NCBI RefSeq assembly: GCF_000276665.1
Contig: NW_004955463.1
Location: 6,950,040 to 7,014,039 of the forward strand
DNA length: 64,000 nucleotides
Reading direction: 5' to 3'
From: Chinchilla lanigera
Lineage: Eukaryota; Chordata; Mammalia; Rodentia; Chinchillidae
Both the position numbers and the translations under genes were made by a program. The notes below the pieces were generated by a model. The model was not told the DNA's origin and searched no databases. It saw only the letters and a list, made by a program, of their open reading frames with translations. This document shows positions 1-12,405 of this stretch, piece after piece (positions within the stretch are counted from its first letter, which is position 1; every line of letters begins with the position of its first letter).

Positions 1-584
1 TTTGGGGCTTCTTAGAGGGATTTGTGGTTTTGCCCCAAGGTCACACAGCTATTCAGTACAGTATATAAAATTCAAATACATGGGTTTGCCTCAGTCTCAT
101 TATATCCCAGTTTCCTTCTCTCCACCCAGCACTCCCTCGGGTAATTGCTGGGATCCAAGGCGATGTTCCAAGTGTAGCCCATCTCATCTGAACAGACATC
201 ACTGTTTGCTAGCACCTTTCTCTCAAACAGTGAATATATATGTGAAGAAATTTAACCTAGGTGCATCTGATAAGTATTGTCATTAAATATTGTTCCAAAA
301 CCATTTTATGACGTAGCAAGTGTTTCTCAACTTGTTCTTTTGTTAAAATAGCAGTTTAACTTGAGTCTGGCAAATAGTTACACAAAGATGAATAACCTTT
401 AATGTCGTAACTGCAGTGGATGTTAAATTTAGCAGTTAACTGTCTACCACTTCTAGTTTAGATCCAAGAGGACATTTAAAAATACTAAAGTACTGCATGC
501 TGGCCTGTCTCAAGACCTAGACTCTGGTGTCAACAAATGCCAAAAGAGATATACAAACAGGAAACTGTGCTTCTTTTTACATTT

Positions 585-691
585 TATTTATTTATTTATT
601 TATTTATTTTCCCTCCAGTGCCGGGAATCAAACTCATGACCTTGCGCTTGCCAGGCAGGCGCTGTGCCGCTGAGCTAAATCCCCAGCCCCC
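585..691 (-). repeat. ID SINE with (TTTA)n tail
   Basis: ccctccagtgccgggaatca ... gccaggcaggcgctgtgccg ... ctgagctaaatccccagccc is a reversed ID element whose tail is seen as repeated tttatt. Flanks tttttacattt and ttttacaattt look like a target duplication. Confidence 0.88.
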
Positions 692-1737
692 TCATTTTAC
701 AATTTTAAAACTCATGTAGTCATTTGTCCACTTGACCCTTTTCCCCCATCAAAAGAATCTATAGTAATCTTGTAGAAACTTTAGAAATCTGTTTTTCTTC
801 CCCACATTTCCCAGTTATATATTTTAAGTGCTAGCTGATATGGCAAACATATAAATGCTGTCTTTTCAAAGGTCACTAGCTTCCTCTCTGAAGTTATCTA
901 AAACTCTGGAGCCATAACACAAGCGATCACACAAAAGTGTGAAACTGTATTTGGTAAACTTTAAGTCTCTTAAAATGATGGAAGGAACCACAATCCCCCC
1001 GCCCCCCTTTCTGGTTTCTACAAGGAATTGTGTTAGCTCGTCAGTCAGAGTATTTTTTTAGGTCCTGCTGAATGTAAACGTCTTGAAGGGGTCATGGGCA
1101 GGTGAATCCTAGTATTGAAAGTCGCACTTCGTGGGACACAGACAGAAGAGCAGGCAGGCTGAAGGTGTTAGGACCCATCACTGCTGGTTATACCGTGTCT
1201 CTTCCAGTAGGCCTTCCAGTCGTCCTTCCGGTCCTGTCCTGTTACTCTGAGGCTGCCCGGACTGGGACCACTTTTGCCTTAAATTCTCCCCTGATTCCCT
1301 ACACAGTGTGTGAAAGAGTTCCTTGCTTCTTGTGTGAAGTGTATTGGTTTACTTCAGATATCTAATACAGATGGGGATCCTTGTAGAGCTCTTGCTCCCT
1401 GCATGGTCGCTCCTCTGCCCCTCATCTCCAGCCCCTGGACTCCTCCAAAGCGGCAGTCCACTGCACTCAACCCTGGCAATCTACAGCAGACTTTGCCTTT
1501 GTACTAGGCTTTTCCTCAGAGTGCCCATTCCTTAGCTGCTGTCTGATTGTCTAGACAAGGCTTCCCTGTACTGCTGGTTGGAGATCAGGCTTTGTGTAGT
1601 GTTAGACATACCATAGGTGCTCAGTGTTAAGTGTAGCCCCACTTCTCCTAAATGAGCAAAACTGTACACTTTGACACTTACGCTCATTGTTCTGGTTGTA
1701 TTTCCTGAGCCTCAGGAAATAGCAGATGACATGTTGA

Positions 1738-1909
1738 CATGTTCTCTCAAGAAACTTTCCCTATTCTCGCTATTTTCATCTAGAGATATTCTAGTCCTGG
1801 AAGCAAGTACACTCTGAGAAAAACAGCTTCCTGGCAGAACCTTGAGCTGAGTTACAGCAAACTTGAGGCAGGCTGTTCTCTCTGTTCACTGCAGGTCTAA
1901 AGAATTCAG
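1738..1909. repeat. Local duplication, copy A
   Basis: Shares ordered blocks with 2881-3066: gttctctcaagaaactttcc, ttttcatctagagata, tctagtcctggaag, gagttacagcaaactt, cactgcaggtct and gaattcag. Confidence 0.85.
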
Positions 1910-2633
1910 ATACACAAATCCAATATCACTTTTTTTCATCTTACAGCTCTTGAGAATCTATGTTTCTGGGGTATTTTCCTTGAGGTATTCCAGAAAAAGT
2001 GATTTCTTATACCTACGTAGATTTATACACCGAGAGAGATCACTTGCCTCTTAACAAAAGGTAGGTAGAGCTGTTAAGGTCTTTATTCTAATGAGGGGAA
2101 GAGAACAACAAAAGCAATCAATAACATTGACACCAGCTACATTTAAGGGAGTTGAGTAGGGTAAGTTCTTAAAAGTGAAGACAGTCTACTGAGCTCAGTG
2201 TTTTAATCTCAGTTTTATTTTAATGACTTTGAAAGCTGGAAAACCTTGCAGTTGTCTCCCGAAGCCCCCAAACACAGCCTTTGGGAAAATTCGTTTTGAG
2301 TTTATGTCACTTTCCCTTGATTCAGAGGAATTACATTCCGGGCCAGAGAAAGAACATGTTTGCAAGCTCAGGAAATCAAAATTAATTTTGTCCAGCTAGA
2401 GATGAGTAGATGCGTGTGATAGACTTGAGAAAGGAGGAAGGAAGGAATGTACGAAAATCACTGACAGTTAATAGCTGTCTTTGATTAAAAGCCTGCTGGA
2501 GATCTGTAAGAAGGGAAATTATATCCTCAGAACCCAGCAATAGGTTTTAAAAGAGATATGTCTTTGTTTTAGGTATTTTCTCATCTGAAAAAATTAAAAC
2601 GGATGATGAAAAATGCATCATGAAAGTGCCAGG

Positions 2634-2795
2634 GTGGGCCAGGCATGATGGCGCACACCTCTCATCCGAGGAATTGGGAGTCTGAGGCAGGAGGATCAGA
2701 GCAAGTTGCAGGCCAGCTTGGGCTGTATAGTGAATTCGAGGCCAATCTGAGCTACATAATGAAACCCCCGTCTCCAGAAACAAAAAAGAAAAGAA
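2634..2795 (+). repeat. B1-type SINE
   Basis: gccaggcatgatggcgcaca ... tgaggcaggaggatcagag ... gaaacccccgtctcc with an A-rich tail; carries the internal duplicated gaattcgaggccaatct-type segment. Confidence 0.8.
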
Positions 2796-2880
2796 AAAGA
2801 AGAAAGTAAAGTGCTAGGGTGGTGATGTAGATAACACTCCGGAGCTGACCCTAAAAAGGGCATGCTCGCTTGTATTGCTG

Positions 2881-3066
2881 ACGTGTTCTCTCAAGAAACT
2901 TTCCCCGTTCTATTTCCAGTACTGGATCTGATTTTCATCTAGAGATACTCTAGTCCTGGAAGTAAATACACTGAGACAAACAGCTTCCTGACAGAACTGT
3001 GAGCAGAGTTACAGCAAACTTGGGGCAGGCTGCTCTCTCTGTCCACTGCAGGTCTGAAGAATTCAG
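2881..3066. repeat. Local duplication, copy B
   Basis: Direct-orientation partner of 1738-1909, about 1.14 kb apart, with an additional block of about 20 bases (tatttccagtactggatctg at 2911-2930). Homology stops on both sides. Confidence 0.85.
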
Positions 3067-4349
3067 GTGCACCAGCCTGGGAATGTTTGTGCTATCCGTC
3101 CACCCCAGGCCTTAATAGTTTTTCTGGGAGGCGGTCTTCTGACCACCAGCCCTCCTGATCTGCATACTAACCTTTCCATTCTTAGCTCTTTTCGTCCTCT
3201 TGGCCCCGAGAGAATGAACTGTTGTCACATCACCCACCAGCTGACCTGCTGCCATTGGCTAAATGCGTAGCCCGCCCCCTACTCACACTGTGTGCTCTGC
3301 ACTTCATGATCCATTTCACGGACTGTCCCCAGCTCCTGCCTCCCAGGCGTTAGCACCTTGTGAGAAAAGGAAAACTTGGACAGGATCCAGCACAAGAGAA
3401 ATGACTCAAAGATGGGGATTAAAGGTTACCCTGAGAAAAGGGAAAAGGTGCTGTGTAGGTTTAGTTCTGAGAAGAGATGGAAGGGACAGAGGAGCCCGCT
3501 CGCTGCCCCTTTGCGTGCTTCCTTTTTATCGTAGCTATAGTATTCATACGGACACTTTCAAAACGTGTGAATTTTGGTCAGTGCGGGTCCTGTGTAGCCG
3601 CTTTGTTTCTTTGGGAGGGTTGTCGAAGGGGCTCAGCTTCAGCAGTAAGTAGCAGTTTGCTCCTACGTTTTATCTGATTACCTGTTAGATCCTGCCGGCA
3701 AAGACACCAGAGAAGCATGAGTGGTTGTTGCACACAGCGTGCAGGATCTGGGAGCCCTTGCAGTTGTGTTTGTATAGTGGGCTCCAGGTTGGGGGCCAGG
3801 AATCCCTATACCAGGGTGAGTCACTGGGGCTTGTGCAGTTCCAAACATTGCTAAACCTATAGTTAGTAGGTAGCAGATCCTTAACCTTTGGGCATGTTCA
3901 GGAATGAGAAATTTAAAACAGCAGTGAGGGTGGTCAGGACATTTGATAAGCTTCCTATTTATTATCTCATTTAATCATCACAAAAATATTTCATAAATTG
4001 TATTAGTGTGATCAAAAACTACAGTGAATACTAAATTTTTTAAAAAAAATTTTGCAGTAAAAGACACATCACCACTAATCCCCCTCAACATACGATCCCT
4101 TTGCTTTGAACACATGTATCTCACTTTTGAAGCAGGTGTGGAAGTCGTGCTGTCCTGGCTGCCTCAGTGTCCTGAGATTCAAAACATTTACCTTTCAATG
4201 GTCATTTTGGCTTTGTGAAGGAGGCAAAAGTAACATAGTGCTAGGTCTCGTGAATAAGGTGGCTGAGAATGGTCCATGATGTTTTTCAAGCCTGCTTTGC
4301 CCTTGGATGGCACTTAGCAATAGCATTCACCATATTTTTTATCACACCT

Positions 4350-4490
4350 CATAAAAACATGAAAGAGGACTTCCAGAACTGCTGGAGAAAGTGACAAGAA
4401 GGATACGATAAATGTGTTCATTGTGTCTTTTACTAAATTTTTAAAAACTTAAACATGTACCATGTTTTGATCACTTCTATGTGTTAGACA
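4350..4490 (+). repeat. Mariner-like relic (repeat related to 62075 and 61758)
   Basis: agaggacttccagaactgct and, after a gap, ttttgatcact match the order seen at 62089-62240. I think this is the tail end of an old mariner-type transposase copy; the attribution is tentative. Confidence 0.35.
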
Positions 4491-4599
4491 TTATACAGTT
4501 ATTCCCATTTTACAGATAAGGAATCAACAAAGAATTTAAAGATGTGATGGCCGTATTTGGGTAGGAATCCATGTATAGTTAAAACCTAGAACCCGTTGT

Positions 4600-5085
4600 T
4601 TTTTGGTTTTAACATCTTTATGGAGATACAGTATAATTCACATACCATATAATTTACTCGAAGTATATAATGATTTTTTGTTACGTTGGCATAATGTTTT
4701 TAATTGTGATAAAATGTGACATAATGTGTACCTTTTGAGTGTATACTCACAGTGCATTATGGCCATGACCTATGTGTAATTTTTTTAATCACTGCAAATC
4801 CATCCATTCGACAGTAGCTCCCCATCCCTTCTATGCCCTGGCTCCTGCTGTACCCCATAATCTCCTTCTGTTTGTTCTACATGTTTCGTTTCAGTGAAAT
4901 CATACAGCGTTTGACCTTTGTACTTGGCTTTCACTTAGCATAATGTCTTCACAGTTTAGCTTGTATCACATGTCACAGAACTTCACTGAATCATAATCCA
5001 TTGTATGGGTAAATCACATTTTGTTTATCCATGTATCTGTTGTTTCCACCTTCTGGCTATTAGAATATAAGCTGAAAACTACCCT
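4600..5085 (-). repeat. Old L1 (L1M-type) fragment
   Basis: The + strand reads like a reversed mammalian L1 3' region: ttcacataccatataattta, cttagcataatgtcttcaca, catattttgtttatccatg-type motifs and tgtttccaccttctggctat. Short and diverged. Confidence 0.6.
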
Positions 5086-5547
5086 AGGTTGGAATGGTTT
5101 GACTTGAAAGCCAGAAACATGTTTCAGAGAAGTCTGATGTTTCCCTGGCATCTCATAGAACTTACAAGTACAGCGGGGTCAGCCTGAGTTTTGAGGTCGA
5201 GGCCTGTGCCGCATGACTGAGCTGTGGGACTGGGTCAGGCTGTTACCCTCTCTTTCTCTCCACCACAGAGGCAATAATACTGCTCTTGAGGGTTGCCAAA
5301 TAATATTCAAAGTTATTATTAAAAGGGTTCTTTTCCTGAGATTTAGCTATTTTTTTCCTTTTTTTTAACTGATGAAGTTTGACAAGTATACAATTAAGAA
5401 AACCTCCAGTCTTCATATTCTATTCTTTTTAGTTTTGTTCTAATGGAAGAAGAAGAATATATAAAAGCTACTCTTCAGAGATAATTGTAATAATATAAAT
5501 GGATGCATAAATGTTATCTGTCTCAGATAATTGTTGTGAAATCCTAT

Positions 5548-5690
5548 GAAGACATCCAGGCATGATGTCACACACCTGTAACTCCAGCCCTTGGGAGGCT
5601 GAAGCAGGAAGACTGGGAGTTCAAGGCCAGGCAGGAATATATAGCAAGATCCTGTCTCAAAAGCAAAAGAAACAAAAATAATAATATTGT
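5548..5690 (+). repeat. B1-type SINE
   Basis: catccaggcatgatgtcaca ... cttgggaggctgaagcagga ... gatcctgtctcaaaagc plus an A-rich tail. Confidence 0.8.
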
Positions 5691-5739
5691 GAAAACAAAT
5701 GCTACTACTCTTACTTTTTCTATTCTTTCTTCCTTCCTT

Positions 5740-5860
5740 TTCCTCCTCTGATGAGGAAATTTAGCTTATGTGCCCCGGAGTTACATACCTCACAAATGAC
5801 AGGCAGTGGACTGAAACTTAGATCTGCCTATCAAAGCATTGTGCTCCTTCCCCGGGCAAG
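5740..5860 (+). repeat. MIR SINE relic
   Basis: tgatgaggaaatttagctta followed by acaggcagtggactgaaact and cattgtgctccttcccc, the MIR order. Confidence 0.45.
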
Positions 5861-6199
5861 ATTGTATGCATATTAATAGGATTATACAATACATACCATT
5901 CTTTTTTAAAATCTATTTTAAAAATTAAAGCAAAACATATTAACAGACATCCATTTACAAAATAGTATAAGAACAATGCAAGCAATCCTGAATTACAGAC
6001 GAAGTGGTAGGAAATTAACAGTGGTTGTTATATTATGTATTGATATCTTCAAAGTGGATTCTCAGGAAAACATAAATATGCAAGATTGATCAAATAAGTA
6101 ATCATTAACTGTTCCTTTCAGTAAAGCGGTAGAAGTCAGTAGTTAGCTATCCTGTATATACATACATACATAATTTCCCCTTCTTTCTTTTTTCCTCCA

Positions 6200-7720
6200 T
6201 CCCAGTTGCTCTTTACTTTTGAGCATTTTCCTTTTGTTTCACAGTGTCTTATCATCCCTCCTAATTTTTATTCACTCAGGTTCTTACACTGGTGAGACAA
6301 TATGTTGCTTACACATGAAGGTCTGGTTTATTTAACTTATAAGTGTGGTCTCTAGTTGTGACCGTTTACCTGTAAAAGCCTCGAGTTTATCTGTCTTTAT
6401 AGCTGAGTAATATTCCATTGTATAAAAGTACCACAGTTTTTTTATCCATTCCTCAGTGGATGGATATTTGGGTTGCTTCCATACTTTAGCAGTTACAAAT
6501 TGTGCTGCTATGAACATAGGTGCACATATATCACTGTGATATGATGTTTTCACATCTTCTGGGAAAATACCCAGAAGGGGAATAGCTGGGTTGAATGGGA
6601 CCCCTAGTCCTAGTTTTCTGAGGAATCTCCAAACTGATTTCCACGGTGCTTTCCTACCAGCAGTGGAGAAGAGTTCCTATTTCTCCACAGCCTCACCAGC
6701 ATTTGTTATTGGTTGATTTCTTTTTTTTTTTTTTCCCTCCGGTACCGGGAATCGAACTCACGACCTTGCGCTTGCCAGGCAGGCGCTTTTGCCGCTCAGC
6801 TAAATCCCCAGCCCCCTATTGGTTGATTTCTTAACACTAGCCATTCTCACAGGGGTGAGATGAAATCTCAGTGTTGTTTTAATTTGCATTTCTCGAATGA
6901 CTAATGATGTTGAACATTTTCTCATGTATTTATTTGCTGTTTGTATTTCCTTATCTGAGAAGTGTGTGTTCATCTCAGCTGCCCATTTTTGGATTGGGTC
7001 TTTGAATTTGTGGGAGGGGGCTGACTTTTTTTAATTCTTTGTATGTTCTAGATAGAAGACCTTTGTCTGAGGGACAGTCAGCTAAAATTTTTCCCAATTC
7101 ATGGGTTTTCCTTTTACTCTGCTGGTGATTTCTTTAGATGTGCAGAAACTTTTTAGTAGGATGAGATCCCAGTTCTTGATTCTTTGAAGTATTTCACGTG
7201 TGGTTTTTTTTTTTTGTTCATGAACTCTCTGCCTACCCCTATGTCTTCAAGATTTTTACCTACTTTCTCTTCCAATAGACTTAGTGTTTCTATTTTCATG
7301 TTTAGATCTGTGATCCATTTTGACTTGAGTTTGGTGCATGGTGATAGACTTGGGTCTATTTTCAGTCTTTGGCAGGTGGCAAGCCAAGTTTTCCAGCATC
7401 ATTTATAAAAGAGGCTATAGTTCTTCCAGTGAGTTTCTTTGGCCCCTTTGTCAAAGATTAGGTGGCTGAGTGTGTTTGTAGTTGTGGCTGTGTCTTCCAG
7501 TCTGTTCCATTGATCCTCAGGTCTGTTTTTTAGCCAGTACCAGGTTGATTTTATTACAGTAGCTTTGTAGTATAATTTCAGGTTAGGGATTGTGATTCCA
7601 CCTGACTTGTCTTTGTTGCTCAGGATTGCTTTTGCTATTCTGGGTCTCTTCTGGACAATACATAACATTCTATAACGTATTTTGCTTTGCACTTTTTTTG
7701 TACACATCTTTCTACCTTTG
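6200..7720 (-). mobile_element. 5'-truncated L1 retrotransposon, ORF2 C-terminal part
   Basis: The - strand encodes broken L1 ORF2 segments: at 7707-7399 a frame with [20 protein letters not shown] and [13 protein letters not shown], and at 6553-6332 a frame with KYPSTEEWIKKLWYFYTMEY. The DNA between also reads as reversed L1. Frames are split by mutations, so no active protein. An ID element is inserted at 6722-6816. The 5' end of the L1 is lost near 7710. Confidence 0.88.
6722..6816 (-). repeat. ID SINE inserted into the L1
   Basis: T-run then ccggtaccgggaatcgaact ... taaatccccagcccc. Perfect 15-base duplication tattggttgatttct at 6707-6721 and 6817-6831, taken from L1 sequence. Confidence 0.95.
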
Positions 7721-9019
7721 TAAATAAAGGTCTGTCACCATATTCAGTGGCAATGATCATAGGTACCATGTTGTAGTTTTTTAATCAGCCTCTGCGTTTG
7801 AAGTAAGGCCTCCCTCCCCATTTTTTAAGTGGTGTGGCCGTCTTCATAATGGTAACCAGGTGTCAGTTCTAGATTTTTAGGAGCCACCAAAATGGCTTAG
7901 GTACCTCTGCTGTGTGTCATAGCACTTTATTGCCTGGGTTTGGGGAGTTGAAGTAACTTTAGAAGCTCTTTGGTTCCTTTGGTTCCCACCAAAGCTCAGA
8001 AGTCCTGATGAAACGAACCAGCCTCCCTGCTGACCTTCCTTCCCTTCTCCTGGCTTTGTGTGGGAGGGAAGCTGGAAAGGGGCTGCATGTGATGAGGTCA
8101 CCATTCAGAGTAGGGCAGTAGTCCCTTCATCCCAAACCAGTGATCCTCATGCGCTGGGATTGCTTGGCACTCCCTGAAATGTCCATGTTTAGCCTAAACT
8201 GCTGAAGTCTCCTTGTGTTTCAGTTCCTCTAACCAGGTTAAGCTGCCCTGTTTTCCTAAATTGATGCTACCTGTCAACTTCACTTGCTTCCCAAGAATGA
8301 GTACAGTCCTCAGGAGAGAGAGAGTGGAAGAGGGTGTTATTTGCCAAGTTTTGCAGTTTGTATTACTGGAAAGTCTACAGTAATGTTCTTAACCTCCTGC
8401 ATAATTAAAATCTTGGCTTTTGTTAGGGTTCTTAAACTTGTGAGAAAGTCTTTCTGGTTTTTATACGGCAGAGAGATGGAGAAGGAAAGGAGCACACAGT
8501 GTGGCCAACCAGAGGCTGGGATTCGCATGACACCTGGGGCCAGCATAGGTGCTAAAGGAAGCGTAGACCTGAGTCGCCAGAGACTTTTGAGCAGTTTCAT
8601 GAAGTGGACCTTTTGAGTAGGTCTGATTTCCCCTGGCAAAGCTGGAGACCAGGGAGCGTTGCTTTTCCCCCCGCAAAGGAAACCTGCTTACAGGAAGAAC
8701 TTTGCTTAATGGAAGAAAACCCATGTAGTTCACAAAGCTCTAAGCAGCAATCATCAGTTTATCCCAATGAAAAGAGTTAGCAACATGAATGAAGCAGAAA
8801 TTGAGTTTAACCTGAGAGGTAGCTGAGGGCTGAATTCCACAGTTGCCCTTCTGTCACCCTGTCCCAGGAGATGTGGGTCTCACAGTCTGATGAACAAAGG
8901 CACCCTCATACGAAGGATACATTTCCTGTGGCACAGATGACATTGGTTATACCCTGCAGATCGTGTCTTCGCCTCCTCTCTTACATTACGTAACTTAGCG
9001 TTGTTACTGTATCTAACAG

Positions 9020-9175
9020 TGTGTACTGACTCATCTCATTTAATTTAATGCATCTTATTCTCATTTAATTTATACAGTGAACCTATGTGATAAATTTGCT
9101 TTTACCTAAGGTAACAAGCTCAGAGGGATTAGTTAAATTGTCTGTGGTTCCACGGCCAGGAGCCAAATACTTAAA
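9020..9175 (+). repeat. MIR-like relic
   Basis: gcttttacctaaggtaacaa, cagagggattagttaaattg and cggccaggagccaaat follow the MIR pattern loosely. Confidence 0.35.
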
Positions 9176-9869
9176 GGAGAGAGATGCTGGTCTGAATTTT
9201 CTGGTGCCGCACAGTGAGCCCCTTTGCTTGTGCAGACACACATTCTGAGCCCCTCACATCCAGGACTGACACAGGAAGATCGCTGGTGCTTTTCCTGACC
9301 ATACCCTTTCCAGGGGCCCTTTGCTGGCCCTGAACTCACAGCTCTTCAGACACTTTTCACATGACATATCACATCTTCCTAATCGCCTGCCACCGTGAAA
9401 ATCATACAGTTACATTTCCAAGCAGATGTTTTCCTCCCCACCCCACCGGGTGGATACATGTTGTTCAGCAGGAATCAGCATAGCAGGTCCTTCTGTGGCT
9501 CATCATGCTGCCCTGGATTAGGACTGGAAGAGTAAGAACTAGTGGGTGTTTACCAGATTATGAATGGTGAGTCTGAGAAAAGGAGAGTCTGTATGAGATG
9601 GAATAAAGGAACCACTTTCACGAGAGATCTGCATATTACCAATTTTGTAACATGCAAAGAGACCACGTCTGATCTTCCGATGGCTTTGCAGTAGTTAACA
9701 CTGAAACTTCTCACATGTAATAATTAAAACATCTTCGCACAGCGAGCGGTTAAGTGGCCTTCCTTGTGTCCATCCGCATGGCTCTGCTGATGTACTGGTT
9801 ACTATCCAGCACGCCTTCCTTACTCAAACAAGAATAAAAGAAATGCTATGGGCATGTTTTGAGTTTGGT

Positions 9870-10035
9870 TTTGGAGTACTGGGGACTGAAGCAGGACTTT
9901 CACACTGCGCTACACCTCTAGCTATTTCTGTATTTTGATTTTGAGACAGGATCTAAGTTGCTTAATTGCCTCGGCTGCCTCAGCCTCCCAGAGTGCTAGA
10001 ATTCTGGGCATGTGCCTCCAATCCCAGCTATGCTG
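9870..10035 (-). repeat. Composite B1-ID SINE
   Basis: On the + strand: actggggactgaagcagg ... ctgcgctacacctctagc (ID part), then ttttgagacaggatctaag ... cctcagcctcccagagtgct (B1 part), all reversed. Confidence 0.7.
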
Positions 10036-10279
10036 TGGAATTTATTTTCATGGCTAAGTAACAGTATAATTTTTGTTTTCCCACTCTTTTGCTATTCTGC
10101 CAAAGCCAAACTAGGTTCAATTATTGCAAATATATAAAAATCATGGGATTTTTAGTTTGAAGAATATAATTTGCATTCTAACTTTAGGAAAATACAGGAA
10201 ACAAACAGTGTGAGTAGTGGTGCCTCCACAGGAAATTAGACTCTAGAAGTAGATTCTTGAGATTTGTGTCCCTCCGTCT

Positions 10280-10545
10280 CCCCTTGTGGGGTGTATGACC
10301 TGGGGAAAGTCAGTTAAAGCTCTGCAAGGCTCAGTCCTTTGCCTGTCACATGAAAATACTAGTACTGGGCCTGGGGATTTAGCTCAGCGGCAAAGCGCCT
10401 GCCTGGCAAGCTCAAGGTCGTGAGTTTGATTCCTGGTACCGGAAGAAAACAACAACAACAAAAAAAAACTAGTACCTTCACTCACAGGACTTTGAGTGAG
10501 TTAAATGAGGCATTATGTGTGTAAAGGATTTGACAGCACCCAAGT
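10280..10545 (-). repeat. MIR SINE split by an ID insertion
   Basis: gacctggggaaagtcagtta, then tcagtcctttgcctgtcac before the ID and gactttgagtgagttaaatg after it, matching a reversed MIR with the ID at 10366-10467 inside. Confidence 0.6.
10366..10467 (+). repeat. ID SINE inside a MIR
   Basis: ctggggatttagctcagcgg ... cgtgagtttgattcctggta plus (AAC)n/A tail. Target duplication actagtac at 10358-10365 and 10468-10475. Confidence 0.92.
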
Positions 10546-10769
10546 GCAAAATGCATATTCTTATTGCCAAGTACAGATTAATTTAGTTCTAGAAAGACTT
10601 TGTCATTAAGCATACTGTTTTCCACTCTCTCCCTCCCCCACTCATTGCTCAGCATCTTAGGTGTCGTTTCAAATAAGTGTGAAAAGGTTGACCCTAGTTC
10701 TGCAGAAGCTCATTAAATGGAGATACCATAAGGTTTTCTAGCCACGTTCTCTAATCATGACCGTATCAG

Positions 10770-11040
10770 TGTTTTTTTTTCCTACTCTTTTGGAGGTGAG
10801 GGTGGGATAGTGGGGATTGAACCCAGAGCCTTTGCACTGAGCTACATCAAATCACCAGCTTCTTTTTCAGGGTTTTTGTTTTAGACTGGGTCTTACTGAG
10901 TTTGCTTTGTTTTGTTTTGTTTTATTTTGTTTTGTTTTTGAGACAGAGTCTCAATCACTGAGCTGCCCAGGCTGGGCTCGAACTTGGGATCCTCTTGCTT
11001 CAGCCTCCCAGAGTACTGGTGTCACAGGCATGTACCGTCA
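10770..11040 (-). repeat. Composite B1-ID SINE with (TTTTG)n insertion
   Basis: Reversed ID part (gggattgaacccagagcc ... actgagctacat), then a B1 part split by a ttttgttttgttttgtttta run at about 10900-10940 and continuing with gagacagagtctcaatcact ... cctcccagagtactgg. Confidence 0.65.
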
Positions 11041-12251
11041 GGTAGAGGGCAGGATACTCTCTTAAGGACAGTGGTGGTGATGAGCAAACATCTCACACCA
11101 TGAGGTTTAAATGTCATTATTTTGTATCTTCTGGCCTTTCCCTGAGTAGGCTGCAGAGGTAAGGGCAGGAGTAGTTGGGGAAACCATGTTGTTGTTCCTG
11201 CACGGAGCTTTTGACACTGAGCACACAAGCGAGCAACAGCTGTACTCCTGCCGCGGGTGGACCTTGTTCTGACCACGGTGTGTTCTCTGGCTGCAGTCGG
11301 ATGCCTCTCAGCACCTTGCATCCTGGCAGGTAGGGGAGGAGATGTCCTGCTGGGGTGGAGTGGTACATGTGATTGTTGGGGTGGAGAGCTCAGACCGCCT
11401 AAATCTGGAAGATGGTAACTGATGCTCCCAACATGTTCTGTATTTTTTATTGATTAGTTCAATTTTCTAATTGCACTTTTAATTTAAAATTTTAAGTCTG
11501 ACTTACAATATTGTCTTAGGAAATGGGAAAGAGAGAGACAGTGCCCTTTGTAGAGATAATAATGGCATTTCAATCCAATAGATTATTATCATCTGTTAGA
11601 ACTAACACTTTTTAATCTGTGGTCTGATGGGAAGATCTCCTTGGGATGCAAAATGTTAACAGAAGTTCACACCTAGTTTTTGTTACGTGTACAAAGATGG
11701 GCAAATTTCTTGAGTTCTACAAAGTATGCCTGCAGCTTTTTCCCATGGCCACTCACATGTACCCAGATTTATTTTCAGAACAGCACACTGTAGACCAGAG
11801 TTGACAGGACATAAGAGAGAGAACCAAAGAAAGGAGAGCAGGGGTACCAGCTCCATCAGTGTGGCCCGCCTACCCGTCTCACCTTTGCTTCCTCAGTCTG
11901 AGCACCAAGATCAGTACCGCTATGGGTTTGTGAATGTGCTTGACATTCTCTGCGGATCCCTCAAGGGCAGGTGCCCTGCAGCCAGCCAGGGTGGCCCTCT
12001 TCCACAGAGAGCCATCGCAGAGCTGGAGAAGAAAGTGCACGGCGAGGCAGAGCTCAGTTCAGACATTCAGTGCCTTTCAGTTCTCAGATGGCCAGTAGAC
12101 CACGTGCTCTGTATATGTCCAATTTCTGTTATTTGTTGTCTGCGGTACTTTGGGAGTTCTGATTCTTCGGTTCCCTTGGTCATTGTCAGTCACTTTTAAA
12201 CTGTTAATTTTTTTTAAACTCTGAAAATTGACAAATTATTAAAACTTTCAG

Positions 12252-12405
12252 CCCGGCATCGGAATACATCCCTGTAATCCCCAATAGTCTGGGAAGCTGA
12301 GGCAGGGGGATCACAAGGTCAAGCCCAGCCTGGGCCACTTAGTGACTTAGCAAGACCCTGTCTCAATAGAAAAAGGACTGGAGCTATAGCTCAGTGTGTG
12401 CATAT
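12252..12405 (+). repeat. Composite B1-ID SINE
   Basis: gcccggcatcggaatacatc ... gaagctgaggcagggggatc ... agaccctgtctcaat, then aggactggagctatagctca. Confidence 0.75.

Noticed and set aside
7399..7707. Reverse-transcriptase-family peptide on the - strand
   Set aside because: Part of a broken, 5'-truncated L1; not a host gene and not an active element.
10366..10440. tRNA-like sequences with A and B boxes at many sites
   Set aside because: These are ID SINEs with A-rich tails and target duplications, not functional tRNA genes.
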